Source of the DNA: Verrucomicrobiota bacterium
GTDB taxonomy: Bacteria; Verrucomicrobiota; Verrucomicrobiia; Limisphaerales; UBA11320
Assembly: GCA_016199985.1 (NCBI GenBank)
Contig: JACQFQ010000002.1
Span: 1-64,000, forward strand
Direction of reading: 5' to 3'
Length of the DNA: 64,000 bases
The first letter of the stretch is position 1, and each line of letters starts with the position of its first letter. The notes below the pieces were generated by a model. That model ran no database searches. It was not told the DNA's origin and was given only the letters and a program-made list of their open reading frames with translations. The position numbers and the translations under genes are program-made. This document shows, in pieces, positions 46,101 through 61,100 of the stretch.

Positions 46101-49100
46101 TCGGCGGACCCGGCGGGGTGTCGCGTCTCATCAACCCCCGATCGGCGGGCCGCACAGCTCTGTGGACTCGGTTTGGGACCGGTTTACCGAACGCGCCCGT
46201 CCTTGATCTTCGGTTCGACTACGACTTCGGGGGGCGAGCCGGTGGCTCTGAGGTGTTGATCGCGGGCACCCTTGGCCGAGGCGCATGGATGATTAGCGGC
46301 GACGACATGCAGAGCATCGCGACACCGGCCGAGCTCAAGATCTATGGGACAAACCGCGACGACGACTTCAAGCTTGCTGTCAACCCCGCCAATCCACTGC
46401 TATTCGATTTCTTTGATCTCTCCAGCAGCTCCACCACTCCTGTGATCTCGGCTCGCGGCGCCAGTTTCGAGCAGGTCCAGATCTTCGGCCGCGGCGGGTC
46501 CGATACACTCACCATGGATCACTCCAACGGGGCGATTCCCGTCACCGGAGGGATTTACTATGACGGCGGGGAGCCGACCTCGAACCGGCTTGTGCTGACC
46601 GGCGGTTTGGTCGCGTCGCACACATCCTTCACCACTTCGAGCGGCCTCAAGATCCACGAGATTACAGACATCGACGCGAACTTGGAGCGGATCGTGGCCG
46701 ACAACGTTCAGACAGTCGACGTTGGGAGTCTGCCCGCGCCGCTCCACAATGTGTTTGGGACTCTCAGCGGGGGGTTCCACTCGCTCGTGACCCTGCTGAC
46801 GTTCTCGGAGGAGCTGGCGGTCGAACTCCCATTCCTTGGCGATTCGCTGGGCCGCGCCTTGAACGGCTTCACGACGGTCGGGTCCGAGGGCATCTCGTCC
46901 CCCGCTGGCGGCTCTGCGTCCGAGATCGAACCGGCGGCAGGCAACTCAAGCCAGGCCTTGATGTTGCTCCGAAGGTTCTTCGAGTCCGGCCATGGAGCGT
47001 TCCTCCTGAGCAACATCTCGGGGTTCACAACTCTGAGCCAGTTACGTGCCGCCCTGGAGGGACTCGACTACATCGACAACGTCACTATTACCGGGGAGGC
47101 GGCAACAGGCTTCGAGTTTACGCTCTCCGATGTCACAAAGACATTCACCGGTCGTGCCGACCTGGACCTCGATTTGCTCAACGGGGCAATCCAGGTCGAG
47201 GGCTCGATCGATATCCGCGCCGATGTCACGCTCAACCTGATCTTCGGCGTGGACGATACCCATGGGTTTTATATCAAGTCGAATGGACAACCGATGCTGA
47301 CGATCAGCAACATCCGTGCGGGTGCGGGGGATGATGTTGCAGCCAGCGGGCAATTCGGTCTGCTCGGGGTTACGCTGTCACAGGTCACATTGGCGATGGA
47401 TCCTGAAGTGCGCTTCCAGATCGACGTCGAGGAAGAGGGTGGAGATGGCTTTATAGACATTCCTGAGCTGAGTTCAGACCCGGCGCGGTATGTTCATGCC
47501 AAATTGGTCGGTCATCCGAGCGATGCGGTCGGCGATGTGCACTTCACAGGCATCTTCGACGCAGCATCCTATCCGACCGGCGAAGCAGCGCCGGTGCCGG
47601 TTACCGACGGGGTGATTAACGCGATCTGGGATGACGTCGCCAAGCCCGGTTTGGCCCAGGTCGCGTCCGGCAGCGCGAGCGGAGAGATCCTGCTTTCTTT
47701 TGCGCGGGGCACCGCCGATGGTTTGGTTGGCGGGTTGACCGACTTTGCGGGTGATTTGAAGCAGTCGCTCAACGCCGATGCTTTTGGCATTCCCATTTTC
47801 CTCACAGGTGTCAGCCTGGGTCAACTTTTCGGCAGCGCGCCTGACCCAATGACCGACCCAATGATTCGCCAGCCTTCGGGGTCGTTCGAGCAGCAGTTCG
47901 CCGATCTGGTCAAGGCTATTGGTCAGCGGTTGGCGCTTGGCGGTGAGAGGCCTACGTTGCAAACACTGCTCTTCAGCGTCGCGGAAGCGCTGGGAACCAG
48001 TCCCGCTGATTTGCCAATGACGATCACCGGGGCCGGTGCCGACCAGTCCGTTGAGTTTTCTTTGCGGTTCAAGCCGGCACCGCTGACATTCTCTCGCCAC
48101 TTGGTCTTTGGTGACGCCATCCCCGGCTTGGAACTTGCGGCGGGGGGTGAGTTGAAGATCACGATCGCTCCGGAGTTTCATTTACCGATCGGATTTCGAC
48201 TGGGCCCCGACGTGGCTGCGAACGAGCGCCTCTATTTGGTTGCAGACGATACGCCAGAGTTATCACTTGCGTTTACTGCTGCTCTGGATGATCCCCAGCT
48301 GTCTGGCACCTACCTCGGCGCGATGTCGGTCTCGTTAACCGAGAACCCGGCCGTCACCCCCAACCGTGGAATCCAGTTCAGCGGCGTGGCCCGGCTCAAC
48401 GTCATCGATCCGGGCACGGTCGCAGCGGATGGACGGATCGTGCCCGCTGAATTGAGCTCGGGGAACCTGGCGAACCTCTTCGTCCCCGGCATTGATGCAG
48501 CCCTGGACATCGACGGCCTCACGATAGCGGCCCAAGGCGTCGGTGGTGCGATTACAATCAGGTTGGATCGTGGCGAGGCCGGCGTGGTCCACGGGGCGGC
48601 GGATTGGGCCGGGCTTGCTGCTCACCTTCAGGTCGAGAATTCCCTCGAATTGCCAACCGACGTGCCGATCCCCGGTTTTGCCAAGGAGGCGCTGCTCTCC
48701 GGCTTGCTCGAGGTGGTGGGCTTGGCGGACAAACTGGACGATACCTCGCCATTTACCGCCTCATTGCCCGTTCTAGGAACCAGCCTTGGGCGGGTGCTGG
48801 AACTTCCCGATCGGTTGCGGCGATCGCTCTACGATCCGGTCAATAACTACTTCGCGAACGATCCGACGCCGACTCTCTCCGAGTTGGTCCGGGTCGTTCA
48901 ATCGCAGGTTCCCTCGTTCACCGGCTCGCCGACGGACGGTCCATCCGGCAGCCACAAGCTCCGGTTCAGCCTCAACATCGATGAAAGCATCCATCGCGAT
49001 GTTCCGATCGACTTGGGGAGCCAGGCCGCCGGGCTTGGGATGAGCGCTGATGGCAACGGAACGGTCACATTGGATGTCGGTCTCAAATCGTCCGGACCGT

Positions 49101-52100
49101 TTGTGTTCGAGATCGATCTGGGATCGGACCTCAGTGTGGCTGAGCGCTTCAGCCTTCTTCTGCCGACCACACTGACCGTGACGGGATCCGTCGAGGTCGT
49201 GGACGCCAACTTCCGGTTGGGCGCCGGATTTGTGCAGGGAGGCGTCAGCCACGGCCGCATCATTCTGAAGCCTAGGATCACGGCGGCTTTCCGGGCGCCG
49301 AGCGGAGAAACCGCGTTGACGCTGGAGGAACTCCTCACTGGAGGCTTGACCGATTTGGTGGAATTGAACGCCACGGGCGCGTTCGACTCCGTCTTGCCGA
49401 TCCAAGCCAGCTTGAACGGAGCACCGGTCGGCGGCGGTCCGACGCCGACCCTCTACATGTCGGACGCGAACCTTTTCAGCGACGCGGATCCGTTTGTCTT
49501 CGATCCAGAGAACTTTGATTCGTTGCTGAACTTCGGGGATCTCACGCCGGAGGCGCTCCTGACACAGCTGCGCTCGCTGGCGACCGCGTTTGGCGGGTTG
49601 GGGCACTCGGGAATCCTCGACTTCGCGCTTCCATTCACCGGTGGACGCGAATTCGGGGAGTTCTTCGACCTCGGCTCGGTAATTAGCGATCGGCTCATCA
49701 GTCTCTTGGAATCGACTCCAAACGGAGCCCCCAATTTCACCAGCCTCGAAGAACTGCTCCAACGCTTGGCGCCCATCAAAGGGGTTGATGTCACCGTGGG
49801 GAAGGCGGAGGTGGCGCCGGCGTCGTCACCCCAGATTCAGAGCCTCTTCACCATTCCCATCCGGCTGGTGAAGGTGTTCGATTTCGATTCGAGTCAGCCC
49901 GGTGATCAGCCACTTCGCTTGCCGATCGATTTCGGGCTGGACCTGTCGCCCCTGAGCGAGATCAGCACTCAGAGCGAGTTCACCCTGGACGCACGGGTCT
50001 CCGTCGATCTCGTCCTGGGTCTTGATCTTGGGAAGAATGCGGCGGGCGGCGTCTCTGACCGCATCTTTCTCCAGAAACCAGAGGTGACGGCGACGGTCAC
50101 GCTCTCGGCGCCCGACATCGCGGCGTCAGCGAAGCTCTTCGAGTTTGTTGAGACGCGGCTCGCCAACGGCCATGCCGCGATGGTGGCCACTGCCAGCATG
50201 AGCCTCAAGGATCCTGGGACCGTTGCCAAGGACGAGCGCATCAGCCTGAGTGAGTTGATCGACGGCGTCGGCAATCCGAGCAGCCTGGTCACGCCAGTGC
50301 TTACTGGCTTCGCGAATGTGACGCTTCCGGTCCACGCCGACTTGGCCGGAGTGAGTCTGTCGACGGGCAATCCTCAACTGTTGATCGATTGGCCTGAACT
50401 GTTCTCTCCTTCGACACTCCATGTGGATGCCAGCTCGCTGGCAGGTTTGGTGGACTTCAAGCATCTTACCTATAAGGACATCATCACGATGTTGCAGAAT
50501 GTCGTGAAGCGGTTGAAATCGATCGAGTCGTTCAGCTTCCTGAACGAGAAGCTGCCGCTCATCGACACCAGCGTCGGCGACCTGGTGGATTTCGCCGATG
50601 AGATCGCCGACACGATCGTCTACTTCCAACAGCATCCCCCTCACAAGCTCAGCGACATCGTTGATGTGCTCAACGGTCAGCCGCCGTCAGACGGGTCGGG
50701 CGCCGCGCCGTCGCAAGCGGGGTTGCCCTCTCACCGCTGGCAACTCTCGTTCGACACCGAGCGTCGGCTCCTGCGCGTCGATTTCACCTCTGAGAAGCCC
50801 ACGCTATACAAGCGAGAGTTGCGGATCGATCGTGGCTTGCTCGGCGACGTGGGCAGCATTGTGGACCTGAGCGGTTCCGCCATGCTCAGTATCGAGACGA
50901 GCACGGACTTGAATCTGTCCTTCGGCCTCGACCTGAACGATCCCGCGGGGCCGGCGCCGGTGATCTTCGACAGCAGCAAGCTTTCCGTTAAGCTGAGAGT
51001 GATCGCATCGGATGTTAACTTCTCCGCTGGGCTCGGGCCTCTCGGACTTGTCATCAGTCACGGCCATCTTGTGCTCGACCGCGATGGGAACTCGGCCACG
51101 GACGACATGGCGGAGTTCGCGATTAGCCTGGCCAACGCTCCCGGAGACCATCTCTACGCGCTTGACGAGTTCGATCTGGCGAACGTTCAGATGAGCCTGA
51201 CAGGAGGGATCCAGGCAACCTTCCCGATGTATTCTCCGACGGTCAATCCGGGCAATCGGCTTGGCCCTGACGACTTCAGTCTCACCATCCATGATCTGAA
51301 GGCATTCCTGCTGGGCGCTCCCAATGCCCTCACCGTCACGACTCCGGACTTCACGACGCTGCTCGACCGCTTGGATCTCACCCATCAGATGGGCTCGTTG
51401 GCGAGCGGGCTCGATGGCGTTCTCCTGCTGTTGCAAGAGGCTCTCAGCAGCGAAGTGTTCGCGCGCTCTTTGCCCTTGGTGGGTGATCAGCTCAAAGACG
51501 CCGCCCACTTCATCGAGGATTTGCGAACTCATCTGCTCGGGCCGCTTGCGGGAGCCGCCGATCTGCAGAATGTGCGGCAGCAGTTGTTTCTGGTTCTCGG
51601 TCCGTCGGGGTTGGGAGTCTTGCGGGACGGTCCGGATGTTGGAACCGATGTGGGTCTCAGTGACGTCGTTCTGGACGACCAGACCCCGGATCATTTCCAG
51701 TTCAATCTCAAACTGGGTGGCACCGTAAAGGGCCCCGAGGTCCCCATCGGCTTCGATCTGGGTCTCCCCGCCATCGGCCTCACGCTGAAGGGCGAGGTTC
51801 AGGTACAGCTCGACTGGGAGATCCAACTGGGGTTCGGGCTGAGCAGGACCGACGGGTTCTATTTGGACACCGCGGCCAAGGATCGATTCGGCGCAACCGT
51901 GCCGGAGTTGACGGTCGCCGTCAGCGCCACGATCCCAGGCTTTGACGGCACGGGAAACCTCGGCTTCCTGAAAGTGAGCGCGCGAGATCAGAGTGATGAT
52001 CCGTCGCATCTCACGGGACGATTCTCCATCGATATCCTCGACCCCGGGGGTGACAACAACCGGATGACCCTCGAGGAGGTCGCGGCGGGCCCGGAGCTGA

Positions 52101-55100
52101 GCCGACTCTTTGCGGTGTCGTTTGGCGGCGAAGCAGAGGTGAATCTGGCGTTGATCACCAGCTTCGGGGACAACGCGGAGTTCCCCTCCATCCACACTGG
52201 CCTTCGCTTGGGTTGGGGATTCGGAAGCGGAGTGAATGACGAGCATCCGGAGTCCCCTCGGGTGAGCTTCGACCACGTTCAGCTCGATTTGGGTTCGTTC
52301 ATGACCAAGTTTGTTCTGCCGATCGCGAAGACGGTGAACGACGTTTTGTCCCCCATCCGTCCGATCCTGGAGTTCCTTACGGATCCACTTCCGATTCTAT
52401 CTGACTTCGAGCCATTGCGGGCGCAATTCGACAAGGACCACGACGGCGACGTCGATCTGTTGGACATTGCGGTCACACTGAATCCGGCTTCGTCCCAAAC
52501 CGCGGACTTCATCAATTCCCTGGCGCAGCTGTCCCGCCTTGCCAAGCAACTCGCTCAACTCGATCCTGGCAATGGCCAGATGATGCTCGACTTTGGCAGC
52601 TTCGATATCGGGGGCAGCGTGGATCTCCGCAACGTGTTAGACCTCCTAAATGTCGATCCGCATGTCCAGCAGTTGGTGGGCACGATCGCCTCGCAGATCG
52701 CGGCGTTGAGCCTCAGTCCCGATCCAAAGAAGAAGGCGGTCTCCGGATCCTACGCCGGGTTCAAGACTCTCCCCGGAAAAGGCTTCCAGTTTCCGTTCAT
52801 CGAACAGCCCAGCACGTTGTTCAATCTGCTTCTCGGCAAGCAAGTCACGCTACTCACGTATGACATGCCGACTTTGTTCTTTGACGCGGGGTTCACGCAG
52901 ATCATTCGCTTCCCGCCATTCCCGATTCTCGGCCTCAAATTGAGCGGAGGCGTGAGCGCTACGATCCACGTGGCCTTCGGGTATGACACGTACGGGTTGC
53001 AAAGCGGGAAACTTCTCGATGGGTTCTACGTCAGCGACACCGCGAATCCCGACGGGACTGGAGCGGATGTGGCCGAAGCGGTGGTGCGCGCGCGCATCGA
53101 GGCGTACGCAACCCTCGACGCGGGGTTCATATCGGCCTCAGTGGGCGGCGGAATATTTGGGGAGCTGAAGCTGAACTTGCATGACATCGATCCGGATGGG
53201 AACGGGCCCTTGAAGACGGACGGCAAGCTGAGGTTCAGCGAGATCCGCGCCAACCTGGCGAAAGGCGCGTTATGCTTGTTCGACTTCTCCGGGTCGATCA
53301 CCGCCGCTCTGAAGGCCGAGATATCGGCGTTCGGGTTTTCGGACGAGTTCGAGTTGGCGTCGGCAACCCTGTACGAGTTCGATGACACTTGCGGGGTGGT
53401 CTACAACCCAGTGCTTGCCACGATTCTGCCCGACCGCACTTTGCGCCTGAACATGGGTCCCTACGCGGGTGAACGGGGTCCGGCGGAGAGCAGCCTTAAC
53501 AGGGAGGATGGCGACGAGAATTTCACCGTTCGCTGGGAGGCGGCCGATGGGAGTGGCGACCCGAATGATTTCGACGGCGTTGTGGTTGAGGCCTTCGGCG
53601 ATCGCGACAAGTTTCGGGCCGCTGATTTCGATCGAATCTACGCCGAAGGGGGCAAGGGGAAGGACACGATCACGATTCGACCCGGGGTGAAGGCGCCGGT
53701 CCAGGTCTGGGGTGACTTTAATCCTCATTCGAAGGACGCGAGCGGCGCACGTCCGCCAGATGGCCGCCAGAATGACGAGGAGTGGTATGGCGACGACAAC
53801 CTTTTCAGTAGCGACGGAGCCAGCGAGCTTCATGGCGGCCCAGGACGGGATCGCCTTACTGGCCGCGCCGGCAATGACAGACTGTTCGGCGACGAAGGGG
53901 ATGACACTCTTCAAGGCGGAAAGGGGAACGACGAACTCTACGGGGGCGAGGGAACGGACATGCTACAAGGAGGCGATGGAGATGATCTCCTGATGGGCGG
54001 GAGCGGAAACGACAAGCTCTACGGCGGCGTTGGTTCGGATCGGCTTATCGGGGAGGCCGGGGATGACCATCTGTTTGGCGATGACGGCAACGATATTCTG
54101 ATCGGCGACTTTGGGTCCATCACCCTCGATGTCGGGCTACCCGCCCGGATCGTGACGGGATCTGCGGAGCCGGGAGGAGCAGACCGGTTGAGCGCCGGCA
54201 ATGGCGACGATGTTCTCATCGGTGGCTCGGGTCCGGACACGCTTACCGGGGACGCGGGATCAGACATCCTGATCGGGGACGAGGGGACGGTGGAATTCCT
54301 CGCCGAGAATCTCACCACGGACTCGGGCATCGTACGCGTTGCGAGGCCCACTCTCGTCGCCAGCACGGCTCCCGCGATTGGGGACTCCGACACTCTTTCT
54401 GGCGGAGCGGATAACGACATTTTGCTCGGAGGCAACGGAGCCGGAGACAAAGGCGACACTCTGACGGGAGAGGGTGGCGACGATGTTCTGATCGGCGATC
54501 ACGGATCGGTCAGGCTTAGCGGGGGTCAAGTCACGGAGGCGCAATCCTCGGATCCCGGGTTCGGCGGTCCGGATTCTTTGAACGGCGGTCCGGGGAACGA
54601 CATTCTCATAGGTGGCGCGGGCGGAGATACGCTGACGGGAGATTTGGGCGCGAACGTTCTGATCGGGGACTACGGTCAGGTGACGCTCGTGCAAGGCGCG
54701 GTGGTCGCCGCCCGCACAACGGATCCTGCCCCGGCGATTCAGGATCCTCTCATGGGCGATCGCCTTACCGGTGGTTCGTCGAACGATTTCCTTTTGGGCG
54801 GCGCTGGGAGCGACACCCTTACCGGAGCTGGCGGGAACGATGTGTTGATCGGCGACTACGGCACAATCACCGTGACCTCGGGTGTGGTGACGGTCGAAGC
54901 CACGGATCCCACTTCCGGTGGCGCGGACGCGATCGATGGAGGCGCGGGCAACGATGTCATCTACGCCGGGGCCGGAGCGGACATCGAGGTCAGTGGCGGG
55001 GATGGCAATGATTTCATCGACGGTGGTCTTGGAAATGATCACCTCGACGCGGGGAACGGCGACGACACCGTGTATGGCGGAGACGGGGAGGATACCATCT

Positions 55101-58100
55101 TGGGCGGCGCCGGAGCAGACGTGATTTGGGGCGGCGCGGATGGAGATCGGATCGATGGAGGAGAAGGCCCGGGCGAGATTCATGGGGATGGGGGCAACGA
55201 CATCATCGTTGGAGGATCCTCGCGAGACGTGATCGCCGGCGGCGATGGCCATGACACCCTCTCCGGATTGGGCGGGGACGATGTGATCGACGGTGACGCG
55301 GGGGAGGATCATCTCTTCGGCGGTGAGGGTCGTGACATCCTGCGCGGCGGCACTGAAGACGATCAACTCGACGGCGGCGCGGGGAACGACGAACTATACG
55401 GGGATGAGGGCCACGACACCCTCGTTGGCGGCGAGGGCGACGATCTTTTGGTCGGCGGCGCCGGCAACGACAGACTGAACGGCGGCGCGGGGAGCGACAT
55501 TCTGTGGGGCGGATTCCAGAAGATCACCCAGGACCAGTTCCGGCTCGGCGCCAACGAACCCCGGGAATCCAAGTTTGAATTGCCCCCTCTTTACGACAGC
55601 GCCGATACGGTCAAGCACTTCGATGCCCAGAACCGCGAGATCACGCCTCCCTTGCTCACGCCACGCGCCGTGGGAGGCATCTCCATCGATGGCGATGAGA
55701 TGGATGGTCTGGACACCCTTGAGGGCGGCGCCGGCTCCGATTTCCTTTTCGGTGGCGCGGACGCCGATTCTCTCCATGGCGGGAGCGAAACCGATCCCTC
55801 CCTCGATGGCAATCTAGACCAGGACTATCTGGACGGCGGCGCTGGCCAGGACAATCTCTTTGGCGGCGCGGGGGACGACGTTCTTCGCGGGGGCGCCAAC
55901 AACGATATTCTCCATGGCGGCGCCGGGATCGATCAACTCTATGGGGAGAGCGGCGCCGATTATCTTTACGGCGACGAGGGGGACAGTAATGGCAGTCAGT
56001 TGGGGCAGCGCCTCTGGGGTGGCGATGGCGCCGATTACCTCTACGCGTATGCTCCAGGCTACCTCGGCGACGAGACACCTGGCGACGAACTGCACGGCGG
56101 TTCCGGGAACGACAATGTTTATGGCAACATGCGCCAAGATTGGCTCTTCGGCGACAGCGGCAAGGACAAGCTCTCTGGCGATTATTTGCAGGGGCCTGAC
56201 TACGCTCGCAGCACGGATGCCGCATTATTCGGCGCCGCTGATCAGCTGTATGGCGGGTCGGGGGAGGATGACCTCTTTGGCGGAGGAGGCAACGACACCC
56301 TCTGGGGTGGCGAGGACTCCGACACGCTCGAAGGGCAGAACGGTTCTGACAAGCTCTATGGCGGATCGTGGATTGATTTCCTGATCCTCGATGTTCGAGC
56401 CGATTACGCTCCCAACGCCACGCCCGAACAATTCGACGGCCACGGCGGCAACCGACGGTTCGGCGACACGGCAGACGACAACGCCACCGATATCCTGGTC
56501 ATTCAAGGCGATCAGGACAGGGACTCGCCCGTGGTTCCACACACCATCGACGACACCATCCTCCTCGCGCAGACTCCGACGGGACAACTCTGGGTCCAAT
56601 ACAACTTCGACATTCAGCGCAAGCCTCGAGTGATCGTTGCCAACTGGCGTCGCGCATCCGATGGGCGGCCTCTGGTCGAGCAATTCAAGATCGACGGCTT
56701 GGGAGGCAATGACCACATCGAGTTCCTTGATGCGGCTGCCGCTTTGGCCATGGGGCCCACGCAGGTCATCAGCGCGCTGGACCTGTCGCTTCTGACCTCC
56801 CGCAGCGATGATTGGGTGGGCGTCATGAACGGCGGACCTGGCAACGACACTCTCGTTGGTTCCGGCGCCCGCGATCGGATTGATGGCGGATCGGGCAGTG
56901 ACACGCTGTTCGGCCTTGGGGGGGACGACCGGCTCTTTGCGGACGACGGCAGCGGCGATGGCGGCCCCAACGACCACGATGTCCTCTTCGGCGGACAAGG
57001 GCATGACGACTTGCTGGGCGGCCCTGGGACGAACGAACTGTACGCCTGGTCCCACGATCCAGAACCGATGCTGACGCAGCTCGGGTTTTCCATCGGACAA
57101 GAGCCTGGCGCATCGTTGACCGGCAGCCTGGCCGCCCCCGCGTCGGGTCAACTTCGAGCCGACGCGCACTTCGCCCTCGGAATCGGCAACACGCCACCGG
57201 TTGGGGTGACCCTCACCGCGGCAGCGACCCTGAACAATCTGGTTGTGGGCGATGCCGCGGCATCCCGCGCCAATCTGATCGCGGACCTCAACGCGTCCCT
57301 TGCCAGTGTGGGCTTGGCGCCGACTGTGGTCGCTTCATTGGATGCCCAGAACCGCGTGCAGTTCACGACCCGTGGCGCTGCGGCGGGTCAATCGATCCGG
57401 CTTGTGATGACTCAGTTCGGTGTCTTCGTGGATCCTGATGCCACAAAACCGGCCAACCCCAACTACGGTGTGTTGTTTGATGACAGCGGCGATTATGCCG
57501 GCGCGTTCGACGAGCTCGGTCACGCGATTCCCGATGGGATCCTCGATGGCACGGTGAACAAGAAAGCTCGGGTTCTGGAGGACACTGGCCTCAACCGTGT
57601 TCTTGGGGGGATCAACCAGGATCAGCTCTACGGCGGCACTGGCTTGGACTTTCTGTATGGCTACGGCGGCGGCGACACTCTTCACCGCGCGGATGGCTCG
57701 ACGTTTGAGTCGATGGACGGCGGGTTGGCCAGCGGGAGCAACGAGTGGAAGGACTACGCTCGGGCGACGGACAAAGTCTGGTACTACGGTGGAACGAACC
57801 TCGACGACGAGATTCACGTCGATTTCGTAACCGAACCGGGCCTGCTTGGAGATCATCACCTGATCACTCGGCTGACCCGCAACGGCGACGCCTACTCGTT
57901 CGACGCCCAGGTTCAGCTCGACTTCCAAGCGAAGGACCAGGACGGGAACTTCATCTGGCGGCCAAACGATCTTGTCTTCGACGCGGAGAAACGGAAGAAC
58001 GTCAATCTGCGCGATCTCCAAACGCTGCTGCCGCCTGAGGGCGATTTCCTTGCCATCCTGATCGATACCTTTGGTGGCAACGATCGCGTTACCGTCGGAC

Positions 58101-61100
58101 CCACAGTGACCAAGTCGGTGTGGATCGATGCGGGTCCTGGGGATGACGTGGTGCAGATCCGTTCCGGTCGCCCGATCCTGGTGGACGCCACCGAGGCCCC
58201 GAACCGCAACGATCAGCCGGGCGACGCCTTCAACCTGGGCACGATCAACGGGCACACCACATTCACAGGGCTCACGCTCGACAGTCCCACGGACGAGGAC
58301 TGGTATCAGTTCACCCTGGCGGCGGCGCCCTTGAGTGGCGACACCCTGACGGTGGGAAGCTTGAGCGCCGACGATATTCTTCGTCTCGAGATTCGAGACA
58401 CCGCGGGCCATCTTTTGCAGAAACAGATCGAGGGTCATGGGCAAGTCTCGTTGGACCTCTCGAAGCTCGATTCGGGCGCCAAGCCAGGCGCCACGCTCCC
58501 GCTCCGAGCCGGCGTGCCGTATCGCGTGCGAGTGAGTTCGGATCGGACTCCGACGATCTATGATCTGTCCGTCCGACTCATCAGCACGCCAGATCTGGCG
58601 GAGCCCAACGAGACCGCGGGAAGCGCGTACGAGCTCGTGGAGCTGCAGGGCACCGGGCGGGTGACCGGGCTCGCGCTCCAGAACCCAGCCGATCAGGATT
58701 GGTTCCGGTTCCAACTTCCTGTCGAGAATCCCGCGCAGCCCGACCTGCGCTCGAAGGCGGACCAAATCAGTTTGCTCCCGCATGTTGGCGACGCCGCGGC
58801 GTTCAAAGTGGAGTTGTATCGTGTTGGCGGCGCCACTCCTGTCCTGACAGCCGGCGCCGATGGCGTTCTCAAGTTGGGCGCTGTTGTGAACGGCGCTTAC
58901 GACTTGAGCGGCGAGTTTCTGCTGAAGATTTCGCCCGCCTTGTCCAATGCCGCCCCGGCGTACTACGACCTGGACATCGCGGTGGGGACGCAATTCAAGG
59001 AGGCGGTGGACATGGCTCGCGTTGTTGTTCGGAACCTGAGCAGTCAGCGCAGCATTGTTCGCCGCGATGTCATCCTGGGAGGCGCGGGCAACGATGTGCT
59101 GTCAGGCGGCTCGGGGGAGGAATGGATCTTCGGCGGCAGCGGCAACGACGTGTTGAGCGGCGGGCTGGATCACCAGGCGAGCGACCTGCTGTTTGGTGAA
59201 GGCGGGGATGACATCTTCCAGGTCGTGCCTGACTCGCTCCCGTTTATCCGAGGCACGACTCGCACGTTGGTCCCGACGCTGACGGATCTGTTCGTGGGCG
59301 GCGACGGGCAGGATCAAGTGCTGTTCCTGGGCGGCGATCTGGATCGGTTCAATCAGCCGGTGCCCGACTACGTAGCCTTCCGATACAGCACCAAGGCTCA
59401 CCGATACGAGTTCACCAGCCGAGTGTGGGACATCGCCAACCAGCGGTTCGTGACGAACGACGCTCACCAGTTCGAACAGCAGTTCCTGTTCTTCCAGGCG
59501 CGCGAGGTCGAGAGGACGGTCATCGACACGCGCGCGGGCAACGACGAGGTGCATGTCAACCCGGAGTTCCGACTGCCCACGCGTGACGACCTGGGTGAAT
59601 GGGGCATTGCGGAGGGCGACTACCAACAGCGCGGCTTCCTGGGCGCCGTTGAGATCCGCGGCGGCGACGGCAACGACATTCTGTACGGCGGCGCACTCGA
59701 TGACACCATCGACGGGGGCTCGGGTTCGGACTTCATTCTCGGCGGCGGCGGCGACGATCACATCCTGGGCAACGACGGCGACGACGTGCTGATCGGCAAC
59801 GGATCCGCTCCCGACGCGACCACCACGCCGCCGGACCGGTTCGAGTTTGTAAGCCGCAACGGCCTCAACGGGCGGAACGATCAGTTCCAGTTCGCGTCCG
59901 ACCTGGGCCCGATCAAGGCCGGCGCTCTTTTCGAAGGGTTGACCTTCAACTACGGGGACACAGGGGATTGGTATCTCATCAAGACTCCATCAGCGACGCG
60001 CCAATTCGGCGGCGCGCAGTCGGCGCTTGTCAATTTGGACATGGGATTGATCACGGTGAAAGATGCTCAAGGCGGGTCGATGCCCTCGCCCGACGTGTCC
60101 CTCTTCGCCGCGGTCGATCGCGATCCCACAGACCGACTGGCTGTGGAACCGGTTGAGTTCTTCGCCGGCGTGCCGGAGTATTATCTGCTTCATGTGACCA
60201 ATCCTCTGGGCAACCTTCCATCGTCGGCCGCCTATACCGTGGCATTCTCCCCGGCGATCGGGCGGACGGTCGATGTGCCGAGCACTGAGGCTAACGTCGA
60301 GATCAATCCGCAGAATCCGACAGACCGGCCGGCCGCCATTTCCCTCGGCTACATCAACGAGAAGCGTGACGATGATGTCCGTTATCCCGACATGATTGCG
60401 GCCGTGCAGGAGAATCTCGACACCGGCGAGAGTCTGGCCAGGATCCATTTTGGCGGCGCTGCGACGGGTCGGATCGACCTGCCGGATTCCGTCCTGACCC
60501 TGAGGATCCCCGGGCTGATTGTTTCCCAACTCGCGGACAAGCCGAAGGCGACCTTCGCTTCCGGTGGCGATTATGACGGTGACGGGATCGAAGACATCGC
60601 GGTCTTGATCACGCGAACGGGCGCAACGGCGTACACGCAAGAGGGCGTTTACCTGGTCTTCGGCAGGCCCGGGACATGGACCGGGACCATCGACTTGGTC
60701 AAGGAGGCCGATGTCATCATTACCGGGCTGAAGGCGGGTGTGGGCTCGATCGCCAATGCCCGAAACATCAACGGAGACATCAACGCCGCCACCCACTTTG
60801 CGTTCGACGATCTGCTGGTCGGCGACCCCGCCGCCAATGCGGTTTCCCTCTTCTACGGTCGGCCGCGCGCTGAGTGGCAGCAGCCCGCGTTCGTGCTTCC
60901 CAATGTCGATTTCACCGCTCCCGGAGGCGGGAGGGACGCCGAAGGCTTCATCCGCACTCCCGACAGTCCGGAGAACTTGTGGCACGTCCATAGCAACACC
61001 GGCCACACGGAGATTCTCCAGCGCCCCGGCCATACGTCCCCCTTCAGCCTCTATTTTGGCGACGACGCGATCGGAGAATACAACTTCAACCTGGTCCGTG

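Noticed and set aside
53820..56390. CRISPR-like or satellite DNA repeats
   Set aside because: The repeats are degenerate at DNA level and in frame, and encode RTX nonapeptides.
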